This document shows, piece after piece, positions 1 through 4,877 of a DNA stretch of 5,012 nt. Below the pieces are notes generated by a model. The model ran no database searches. It was given only the letters and a program-made list of their open reading frames with translations, and was not told the origin of the DNA. The translations under genes were made by a program, and so were the position numbers. The DNA comes from Phascolarctobacterium sp. (GTDB lineage Bacteria > Bacillota > Negativicutes > Acidaminococcales > Acidaminococcaceae). The DNA lies in assembly GCA_022718015.1 (NCBI GenBank), contig JAIHZV010000116.1, positions 1-5,012 on the forward strand, written 5' to 3'. Each line of letters opens with the position of its first letter. The first letter of the stretch is position 1.

Positions 1-1
1 C

Positions 2-517
2 GTTGTGCTGCCGCTGCTGCAAAAATATGATGCCAAGGGCTCGTTCTTTGTTATCAACAAGGATATGGGCGATGAAACGCATATGAATGAGCAGGAAATC
101 AAGGGCCTGATTGACGCAGGCATGGAGCTTGGCTCGCATACGTACAGTCATGGGCCGTTAGGCAAGATTCCTGAAAAATATCTTGTCTGGGAGCTGGATA
201 CGTCGCGTTATTGGCTCAAGAAGAAGTTTGACGGCTATATTGTGCGTACCTTGGCTTATCCGAACGGCAGCTATAATCCGACGGTTATTGCTGCGGCCAA
301 GAAATATGGCTTTTATCGTGCGCTGACGGGGCATATCGGTCTGAATACGGCGGCGACCTATCAGGCAGCGCCGATGGAAATGTATCGCGTGACTGTGGCG
401 GACGATGGCAATGGGCTGGAGGGCTTCAAGAAACGTCTGGAGCAGGCGTATTTCTTTGGCTTTTTGCAGACGAAGGGCATAGATATAAATGTCGTGAGAG
501 ATATTTTTGTGCAGTAA
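2..517 (+). CDS. Polysaccharide deacetylase (NodB/carbohydrate esterase 4 type), 3' part only
   Basis: The reading frame is open from the window edge to TAA at 515-517, giving about 171 residues of a protein whose N-terminus lies outside. The visible part starts at the family's 'LPLL.KY.AKGSFFVI' segment, so the catalytic TFDDG-type motif should lie just upstream. The metal-binding H-[ST]-x-x-H motif is present as SHTYSH, with histidine codons at 137-139 and 149-151. The third NodB motif is present as RTLAYPNGSY (about 245-274). Family knowledge: these metal-dependent enzymes remove N- or O-acetyl groups from peptidoglycan, poly-N-acetylglucosamine or other glycans, usually outside the membrane; the YPNGSY motif and final MYRVTV strand resemble PgaB/IcaB-like members. 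The substrate cannot be told from this piece. The gene ends 10 bases before an intrinsic terminator, so it closes its transcription unit. Confidence 0.85.
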   Translation, partial: VVLPLLQKYDAKGSFFVINKDMGDETHMNEQEIKGLIDAGMELGSHTYSHGPLGKIPEKYLVWELDTSRYWLKKKFDGYIVRTLAYPNGSYNPTVIAAAKKYGFYRALTGHIGLNTAATYQAAPMEMYRVTVADDGNGLEGFKKRLEQAYFFGFLQTKGIDINVVRDIFVQ

Positions 518-526
518 GAAAAATTC

Positions 527-560
527 TGGGAGGCAAGCTTGTCTCCCTTTTTCTTTACGC
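527..560 (+). repeat. 34-bp direct repeat, copy 1 (contains terminator)
   Basis: This stretch is identical over 34 bases to 2242-2275. Similarity stops sharply on the right (TAAACG here, CTATGG there) and fades on the left. The repeat covers the whole terminator hairpin, its T tract and a trailing TACGC. The two copies bracket the ATPase/nuclease gene, and their starts are 1715 bases apart. Confidence 0.95.
528..556 (+). terminator. Intrinsic terminator after the deacetylase gene
   Basis: The arms GGGAGGCA and TGTCTCCC pair over 8 bp, including one G-U pair, around an AGCT loop that could pair further. They are followed at once by TTTTTCTTT. The hairpin starts 10 bases after the deacetylase stop codon. 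An identical hairpin and T tract occurs after the next gene, as part of a 34-bp direct repeat. Confidence 0.85.
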
Positions 561-587
561 TAAACGCAAAACGAATGTTTAACAATC

Positions 588-617
588 TTGCGTATGCTTG
601 CTTAAATGTAGTATAAT
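588..617 (+). promoter_or_regulatory. Predicted promoter of the AAA/PD-(D/E)XK gene
   Basis: A perfect -10 box TATAAT lies at 612-617. A TTGCGT at 588-593 serves as -35 with an 18-base spacer. It lies after the first terminator and 35 bases before the start codon, so the gene has its own promoter inside the repeat-bounded unit. The -10 is strong and the -35 imperfect. Confidence 0.55.
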
Positions 618-652
618 TTTATTAAGAGGATAAGCAAGGGGGCGAGAGCTAT

Positions 653-2236
653 ATGGGCAGATTCGTTAATCCGGATAATACAACCTTTAAGGCAGCACTT
701 AATACTAAAATTTATGTAGATAAAACAGAATTAATAGAGTTCACTAACAGTTTGATTGGAACAACTGAAAATTTTATTTGCAATAGTCGTCCGCGTCGCT
801 TTGGCAAATCTTATACTGCTAATATGTTGTCGGCATATTATAGCAAAGGATGCGATTCTCTTGAGCTTTTTTGCGGCTTAGCTGTTGAAAAAAGTTCTGC
901 TTATCTTGAATATCTTAATAAATTTGATGTGATACATTTTGATTTACAGTGGTTTTTTTCGAAAGAACACATAGATGAAACTGTTGATTTAATAACCAAT
1001 ACGATAGTAGACGAATTGAAGAAAATATATGAGGATGTACTATCTGCAGATGTAAGAACTATTCCTGATGCGCTTTCGCAAATTAATGCTGCTACCGGAA
1101 ACCAGTTTGTTATCATAATCGACGAATGGGATATGCTTATCAGGGATGCTTCAAAAAACAAAGCAATTCAAGAAAAGTATATAGATTTTCTGCGGAGATT
1201 ATTTAAAGGTATAGAGCCTGAAAAATATATAGCCTTGGCGTATATTACAGGTATATTGCCCATAAAAAAATATAATACGCAGTCTGCATTGAATAATTTT
1301 AATGAGTATACTATGCTTGACCCAGGGCATTTAGCTTCATATATTGGCTTTACGGAGAGTGAGGTTAAAATATTATGCGATGAGTATCATAAAGATTTTA
1401 TGGAAGTCAAGCGGTGGTATGACGGATATCAGCTTGGTGAGTATCATGTATATAATCCGCGTGCTGTTGTAAGCTTAATGACGAGAGGGAATTTTCAAAG
1501 CTATTGGACTCAGACTGGTACTTACGAATCAATTTTGCCATTGATTAACATGAATTTTGATGGCTTGCGTTCGGATATTATAGATATGCTGTCAGGAGAT
1601 TCTGTAACAGTTATTCCGTACTTTTTTCAAAATGATATGGTCAGCTTTAGGGATAAGGATGATGTTTTGACTTTACTAATACATCTTGGTTATTTAGGTT
1701 ATGACCAGAAGCGTAAGCAAGCTTTTATTCCTAATGAAGAGATACGCTTTGAGTTTGCTATGGCTACTAAATTAAATAAGTGGAGTGAACTGAATAATTT
1801 TGAAAAAGAATCGCAAAAATTACTAGATGCTCTTTTAGATGGTGATGAAGCAGCTGTTGCTGATATGCTGGAAAAGATTCATAATCAATATATCTCTATT
1901 ATTCAATATAATGACGAAAACTCTTTAAGCAGCGTTTTGGCAATAGCCTTTTTGAGTTCGATGGATTATTACTTTAAACCAGTAAGAGAACTGCCTACTG
2001 GCAGGGGTTTTGCAGATTTTGTATATATTCCTAAGCCTGAATATAAGGCTGACTACCCTGCTTTAGTGGTAGAGTTGAAATGGAATAAATCTGCAAAGAC
2101 GGCATTGGCACAAATAAAAGAAAAGCATTATACAGAGTCAATAAAAGAATACACTGGCAACCTTCTGTTAGTTGGTATCAATTATGATAAAAAAACGAAG
2201 GTGCATACCTGTTGTATTGAAGAAACGTATAAATGA
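653..2236 (+). CDS. AAA-ATPase-like / PD-(D/E)XK nuclease-fold protein
   Basis: A 527-residue protein with the two-part architecture of the AAA-ATPase_like (PF09820) plus PDDEXK_9/DUF1703 (PF08011) family, judged by motifs. The N-terminal ATPase region has the family's Walker A form RPRRFGKS (residues 46-53) and Walker B VIIIDEWD (153-160). The middle carries the typical RWYDGYQLG (254-262) and VYNPRAVV (266-273) blocks. The C-terminal nuclease fold shows GRGFADFV with D455, then VVELKW with E474 and K476, and Q487, so the active site looks intact. Length fits a complete member. ATG 653 is chosen because a purine-rich AAGGGGG site lies about 10 bases upstream and the protein begins in the family's usual way. 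The gene is AT-richer than its neighbours and flanked by 34-bp direct repeats, suggesting acquisition. The biological role of this often multicopy family is not established; defence or mobile-element functions have been suggested, but nothing here proves them. Confidence 0.9.
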   Translation: MGRFVNPDNTTFKAALNTKIYVDKTELIEFTNSLIGTTENFICNSRPRRFGKSYTANMLSAYYSKGCDSLELFCGLAVEKSSAYLEYLNKFDVIHFDLQWFFSKEHIDETVDLITNTIVDELKKIYEDVLSADVRTIPDALSQINAATGNQFVIIIDEWDMLIRDASKNKAIQEKYIDFLRRLFKGIEPEKYIALAYITGILPIKKYNTQSALNNFNEYTMLDPGHLASYIGFTESEVKILCDEYHKDFMEVKRWYDGYQLGEYHVYNPRAVVSLMTRGNFQSYWTQTGTYESILPLINMNFDGLRSDIIDMLSGDSVTVIPYFFQNDMVSFRDKDDVLTLLIHLGYLGYDQKRKQAFIPNEEIRFEFAMATKLNKWSELNNFEKESQKLLDALLDGDEAAVADMLEKIHNQYISIIQYNDENSLSSVLAIAFLSSMDYYFKPVRELPTGRGFADFVYIPKPEYKADYPALVVELKWNKSAKTALAQIKEKHYTESIKEYTGNLLLVGINYDKKTKVHTCCIEETYK

Positions 2237-2241
2237 GCTTT

Positions 2242-2275
2242 TGGGAGGCAAGCTTGTCTCCCTTTTTCTTTACGC
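2242..2275 (+). repeat. 34-bp direct repeat, copy 2 (contains terminator)
   Basis: Perfect second copy of 527-560. It begins 6 bases after the TGA of the ATPase/nuclease gene and ends 3 bases before the BirA-like sequence of bioY. Removing one repeat plus the gene would leave a tidy deacetylase-terminator-bioY arrangement, which I infer to be the ancestral order. Confidence 0.95.
2243..2271 (+). terminator. Intrinsic terminator after the AAA/PD-(D/E)XK gene
   Basis: Same hairpin as the terminator at 528-556: 8-bp stem, AGCT loop, then TTTTTCTTT. It starts 7 bases after the stop codon and separates this gene from bioY. Confidence 0.85.
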
Positions 2276-2278
2276 CTA

Positions 2279-2309
2279 TGGTTAACTTAATATAAAAATA
2301 GGTTGACAA
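2279..2309. promoter_or_regulatory. Possible BirA-type biotin operator upstream of bioY
   Basis: Two inverted half-sites, TGGTTAACT (2279-2287) and GGTTGACAA (2301-2309), are separated by 13 bases. They resemble the BirA operator of Firmicutes biotin genes, roughly TTGTTAACC then GGTTAACAA, matching at 7/9 and 8/9 positions. The spacer is 1-2 bases shorter than the usual 14-15. The right half covers the -35 box, so a bound repressor would block transcription. The downstream gene is bioY, a classic BirA target. The match is imperfect, so this is an inference. Confidence 0.4.
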
Positions 2310-2331
2310 GAAGGAGAAACTGGCGTATTCT
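2303..2331 (+). promoter_or_regulatory. Predicted sigma-A promoter of bioY
   Basis: A consensus -35 TTGACA (2303-2308) is followed after exactly 17 bases by TATTCT (2326-2331). Initiation is expected near 2338, giving a leader of about 44 bases to the bioY start. The leader holds the palindrome at 2344-2361 and the ribosome binding site. Confidence 0.7.
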
Positions 2332-2343
2332 ATGAAGTATGAA

Positions 2344-2361
2344 TTGTGACGACTGTCACAA
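2344..2361. promoter_or_regulatory. Perfect palindrome of CRP/FNR-family type in the bioY leader
   Basis: TTGTGAC and GTCACAA form a perfect 7-bp inverted repeat around GACT. The core reads TGTGA-N6-TCACA, the consensus for CRP-like regulators. It lies just downstream of the predicted start of transcription, where a bound protein would hinder transcription; as RNA it could form a 7-bp stem instead. Which regulator binds, if any, is unknown. Confidence 0.45.
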
Positions 2362-2381
2362 ATGCTTTGGAGGCGTGGGAT

Positions 2382-2939
2382 ATGCATTTAAAAACAAAAG
2401 AACTTATTTTATGCGCATTGTTTATTGCTCTGGTGACTGTTGGTACCTTTATTAAGATTCCGGTGGGTACCGACGTTTATACTCTGCAATTTTTATTTAC
2501 GCTGCTGGCAGGTCTGCTCTTGGGACCGCGTCTGGGAGCGATTGCTGTTGGCACCTATGTAGTGATGGGACTCGTGGGTATTCCTGTTTTTGCGTCCGGC
2601 GGCGGCCCTGGCTATATTGCGCAGCCGACCTTTGGTTATCTGCTTGGCTTCATTGTGCAGGCGTGGGTGAATGGTGCGCTGGTACGCAAGGCGAAGGAAA
2701 TCAGCTTCCGCTCGCTTATGGAGGCTAATCTTGCAGGCATGGCGGTCGTTTATCTGTTTGGCATGGTGTGGTTCTATGTTGTATCGAATCATATTATCAA
2801 CGCACCGATTTCTCTTTGGGCGGTTGTCTGGTATTGCGGAATTTTGCAGGTTATTCCGGACGCTATCCTCTGCGTCGGCGCGGCAATGATTGGCTTGCGT
2901 GGCTATAAGGCAGGAATTTGGCTGGATGCGAAGAGATAA
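2382..2939 (+). CDS. bioY: BioY, biotin-binding S component of an ECF transporter
   Basis: A 185-residue, very hydrophobic membrane protein with the BioY signature. A 'QFLFTLLAGLLLGPRLGAI' segment is followed by GLVGIPVFA and the family hallmark GGGPGYIAQPTFGYLLGF (residues 73-90). Roughly six membrane segments can be read, as expected for the family. BioY captures biotin with high affinity and works with the energizing module EcfA-EcfA'-EcfT; no such genes lie nearby, so it probably shares a module encoded elsewhere. The ATG at 2382 is preferred over the in-frame GTG at 2346: GGAGG at 2369-2373 lies 8 bases before it, and the GTG would add a 12-residue hydrophilic extension, has no ribosome binding site and sits in the regulatory palindrome. 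No clear intrinsic terminator follows, so some read-through into the SCIFF precursor gene is possible. Confidence 0.93.
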   Translation: MHLKTKELILCALFIALVTVGTFIKIPVGTDVYTLQFLFTLLAGLLLGPRLGAIAVGTYVVMGLVGIPVFASGGGPGYIAQPTFGYLLGFIVQAWVNGALVRKAKEISFRSLMEANLAGMAVVYLFGMVWFYVVSNHIINAPISLWAVVWYCGILQVIPDAILCVGAAMIGLRGYKAGIWLDAKR

Positions 2940-2962
2940 GTAAATTAATCTGTAAAAAAGCC

Positions 2963-2991
2963 TTGCCAAATGGCGCAAAAAACGGTAAAAT
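2963..2991 (+). promoter_or_regulatory. Predicted promoter of the SCIFF precursor gene
   Basis: TTGCCA (2963-2968) and TAAAAT (2986-2991) are spaced by 17 bases, each one mismatch from consensus. Initiation would be near 2998, giving a leader of about 33 bases that contains the GGAGG site at 3018-3022. A separate promoter fits a short peptide gene that needs high expression. Confidence 0.6.
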
Positions 2992-3030
2992 AAATTAAGT
3001 AACCATATTATATTTTTGGAGGTAATCGTT

Positions 3031-3177
3031 ATGCGTAAACACATCAAAACTGTTAATAAAGCAATGCTGAACAAAACTCTGCGTACCGGCGGCTGCGGCG
3101 AATGCCCGGCTTCCTGCCAATCCGCTTGCAAAACCTCTTGCACCGTTGGCAACCAGGTTTGCGAACACTGCAAATAA
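3031..3177 (+). CDS. scfA: SCIFF ranthipeptide precursor, seven-cysteine variant
   Basis: A 48-residue peptide starting at ATG 3031, with GGAGG (3018-3022) 8 bases upstream, and ending at TAA 3175-3177. The basic leader begins MRKHIKTVNKAML and leads through TGG into a Cys-rich core with the nearly invariant SCIFF stretches GGCGEC, SCQSACKTSCTVGNQ and VCE. Cysteines are at residues 22, 25, 29, 33, 37, 44 and 47. Typical members have six; the one at 47 (CEHCK end) is extra. Family knowledge: the adjacent radical SAM maturase joins a Cys sulfur to the gamma carbon of a Thr. By alignment with the characterised clostridial peptide CteA, the likely pair here is C33 with T38. The mature product's role is unknown. 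The gene is short enough to be missed by length-filtered gene callers. It lies 78 bases before the maturase start, on the same strand. Confidence 0.95.
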   Translation: MRKHIKTVNKAMLNKTLRTGGCGECPASCQSACKTSCTVGNQVCEHCK

Positions 3178-3192
3178 TATCTAAGCAAAATG

Positions 3193-3223
3193 CAGCTCCC
3201 TGTCTGGTGCAGGGGGCTGTTTT
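3193..3223 (+). terminator. Hairpin with short T tract between SCIFF precursor and maturase genes
   Basis: CAGCTCCCTG (3193-3202) pairs with CAGGGGGCTG (3210-3219) over 10 bp with one G-U pair and a 7-base loop. Only TTTT then AC follows. The stem is strong but the T tract short, which suggests a leaky terminator or a 3'-end stabiliser that yields more precursor than maturase transcript. No convincing separate promoter for the maturase was found between 3178 and 3255, so read-through is probably needed. Confidence 0.65.
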
Positions 3224-3255
3224 ACTATGTATGCTAAAAAGAAAGGTTGGAATAC

Positions 3256-4653
3256 ATGCTTATACATAAAATGCGTCTTGATGACAACATGGCTGTGCTG
3301 GATATCAACAGCGGTGCCGTGCATCTTGTAGACGATGTTATTTATGATTTACTGGACTATTATGATGGCAGCAACGATGAAGAAGCGCTGGCTGCTTTGA
3401 AGGATAAATATAGTGAAGAGGATTTGCGTGATGCTTTGGAGGAAATGCATGGCTTGCAGGACGAGGGCCTGCTTTTCAGCCCTTCCTTCGACGTTCCGCC
3501 GACTTTTTCTGAAAAGCCGATTGTAAAATCTCTCTGTCTGCTCGTAACGCATGACTGCAACCTGCGCTGCGGCTATTGCTTTGCTGACACCGGCTCCTTT
3601 GGCGGCTGCCGTCAGCTCATGAGCAAGGAAACTGCGGAGAAGGCTATCGAGTTTGCTATTGAGGGCAGTCAAAAGCGCCACAACCTGGAGCTGGATATGT
3701 TTGGCGGCGAGCCGCTGATGAACTGGCCTGTTGTTGTGCATATAACTGAATATGTACGTCGTCGTGAAAAAGAAACGGGCAAAAATATCAAGCTGACGCT
3801 GACGACTAACGGCACTCTGCTTAATGACGAGAATATCAAATTCCTCAATGACAACCGTGTTATGCTGGTTCTGAGCCTTGACGGCAAGAAGGAAACGCAT
3901 GATGCTATGCGTCCGTTCCCGAATAAGGCTGGCAGCTATGATGCAGCAGTACGTGGCTTCAAGAAGCTGATTGACAGCCGTGAGGGCAAAAACTATTATC
4001 TGCGCGGTACCTATACGCATTTCAGCAAGCATTTCTGCGAGGATGTGCTGGATATGACGAAGGTGGGCAAGGAAATTTCCGTAGAGCCTGTTGTAGGTAT
4101 TGATGAGCCGTGGGTGCTGACAGAGGAAGACCTGCCGGTTATTTTTGACGAATACGATAAGCTGGCGCGCGTATATCTGGAGCGTCGTCGTGAGGGCAAT
4201 CCTTTCGACTTCTTCCATTTCAATGTTGCGCTCGACAACGGTCCGTGCGTTGCTAAGCGTTTGGCTGGCTGCGGCGCTGGTCATGAGTATTATTGCATCA
4301 CTGCTGATGGCGACATTTATCCGTGCCACCAGTTTGTTGGTCGCGAAAAATATAAGATGGGCACCCTGGAGACTGGTGTAATTACACCGGATATGGTGCA
4401 GAAGTTCCGTCATACCCATGTTATGACGAAGTCGGAGTGCAGCCAATGCTGGGCTCGCTTCTTCTGCAGCGGTGGCTGTCATGCTAATGCAGATTTAATT
4501 AATGGCGATATTACGAAGCCGTATGAGTACGGCTGTCGTCTGCAAAAGAAACGTCTGGAGAATGCAATCATTGTTCAGGCTGTTTTGTCTGCTGAAGCAC
4601 AGGAAGGCGAGGATCTGCGTCCGCATATCAACAACTTCACTTATGAAAAATAA
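3256..4653 (+). CDS. scfB: SCIFF maturase: RRE-radical SAM-SPASM thioether-forming enzyme
   Basis: A 465-residue protein with three regions. Residues 1-80 resemble the PqqD-like peptide recognition domain that binds the precursor leader. The radical SAM core has CNLRCGYC (C101, C105, C108) for the SAM-binding 4Fe-4S cluster and GGEP at 150-153. The C-terminal SPASM domain shows the full seven-Cys pattern: C339-x12-G-x4-C357, C395-x2-C398-x5-C404-x3-C408, and C427, for two auxiliary clusters; C331 and C347 are additional. Family knowledge: such enzymes (for example CteB) cleave SAM to a 5'-deoxyadenosyl radical and form Cys-to-Thr thioethers in SCIFF peptides. The precursor gene directly upstream supports the assignment. 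ATG 3256 is chosen because AAAGG (3242-3246) lies 9 bases upstream; an in-frame TTG at 3247 would overlap that spacing. Tandem stops TAA TAG end the gene. All motif cysteines are present, so the enzyme looks functional. Confidence 0.95.
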   Translation: MLIHKMRLDDNMAVLDINSGAVHLVDDVIYDLLDYYDGSNDEEALAALKDKYSEEDLRDALEEMHGLQDEGLLFSPSFDVPPTFSEKPIVKSLCLLVTHDCNLRCGYCFADTGSFGGCRQLMSKETAEKAIEFAIEGSQKRHNLELDMFGGEPLMNWPVVVHITEYVRRREKETGKNIKLTLTTNGTLLNDENIKFLNDNRVMLVLSLDGKKETHDAMRPFPNKAGSYDAAVRGFKKLIDSREGKNYYLRGTYTHFSKHFCEDVLDMTKVGKEISVEPVVGIDEPWVLTEEDLPVIFDEYDKLARVYLERRREGNPFDFFHFNVALDNGPCVAKRLAGCGAGHEYYCITADGDIYPCHQFVGREKYKMGTLETGVITPDMVQKFRHTHVMTKSECSQCWARFFCSGGCHANADLINGDITKPYEYGCRLQKKRLENAIIVQAVLSAEAQEGEDLRPHINNFTYEK

Positions 4654-4668
4654 TAGCTGATTTTTTTG

Positions 4669-4698
4669 TGCGCTCTGTGGCAGCAGAGCGCATTTTTT
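4669..4698 (+). terminator. Intrinsic terminator after the SCIFF maturase gene
   Basis: TGCGCTCTG (4669-4677) pairs perfectly with CAGAGCGCA (4684-4692) around a 6-base loop, and TTTTTT follows at 4693-4698. It begins 16 bases after the stop codon. This is a strong factor-independent terminator. Confidence 0.9.
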
Positions 4699-4721
4699 AC
4701 GTTTTTTGAGAGAAAAATAGC

Positions 4722-4751
4722 AAGTTCTTCAGGATTTTTTGAAGAATTTTT
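4722..4751 (+). terminator. Second, AT-rich terminator-like hairpin
   Basis: TTCTTCA (4725-4731) pairs with TGAAGAA (4740-4746) around an 8-base loop. AAG on the left can extend pairing into TTT on the right. TTTTT follows at 4747-4751. The stem is weak in G-C pairs, so on its own it would be inefficient; it may back up the stronger terminator just upstream. Confidence 0.4.
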
Positions 4752-4811
4752 GATGCTCATAAAGCGTGTAATTACAATATCTTTTTTGCCAACCTAGCCA
4801 AGTGTTTCACG

Positions 4812-4838
4812 AAAAAAGTGCAAAAAAACCTCAAAAAA
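4812..4838. promoter_or_regulatory. Phased A-tracts / UP-element-like region
   Basis: Runs of 6, 7 and 6 adenines start at 4812, 4822 and 4833, a spacing of 10-11 bases or one helical turn. The array ends 4 bases before the -35 box at 4843. In-phase A-tracts bend DNA, and A-rich DNA here can contact the RNA polymerase alpha C-terminal domain, as in rRNA promoters. Confidence 0.6.
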
Positions 4839-4842
4839 GGTG

Positions 4843-4871
4843 TTGACAATCACAAGACGTGGTGGTATTAT
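4843..4871 (+). promoter_or_regulatory. Strong promoter, probably of a ribosomal RNA operon
   Basis: TTGACA (4843-4848) and TATTAT (4866-4871) are separated by exactly 17 bases, with A-tracts upstream. Initiation is expected near 4877-4878 (A/G). No open reading frame of note follows; instead a leader with a boxA-like element and a hairpin runs to the window end, as expected ahead of a 16S rRNA gene. Confidence 0.8.
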
Positions 4872-4877
4872 ATACAA

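Noticed and set aside
571..586. GTTTAAC-like sequence after repeat copy 1, resembling the GTTAAC half-site after copy 2
   Set aside because: The resemblance is about ten bases with mismatches and different spacing from the repeat, and no second half-site is placed correctly, so I treat it as chance.
2346..2381. GTG at 2346 as an upstream start for bioY
   Set aside because: It lacks a ribosome binding site, lies inside the regulatory palindrome and adds a non-homologous hydrophilic stretch. ATG 2382 has GGAGG 8 bases upstream.
2961..2978. Possible hairpin after bioY (TTGC/GCAA or GCC/GGC pairing)
   Set aside because: The stems are only 3-4 bp and are followed by adenines rather than thymines on the + strand, so it is not a credible terminator for bioY. 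The same bases serve better as the -35 box of the next promoter.
2493..3188. Open frame of 231 codons on the minus strand over bioY and the SCIFF precursor
   Set aside because: It opposes two well-supported genes and shows no family features. Its length comes from the codon bias of the + strand genes.
3349..4482. Long open frame of 377 codons on the minus strand across the maturase gene
   Set aside because: It is antisense to a clear radical SAM/SPASM gene with all motifs, its translation is a low-complexity Ala/Leu/Arg-rich string without recognisable motifs, and it has no good ribosome binding site.
4767..4776. Short palindrome TGTAATTACA in the intergenic region
   Set aside because: A 10-base AT-rich palindrome is common by chance, and it lies about 70 bases upstream of the nearest promoter with no second copy.
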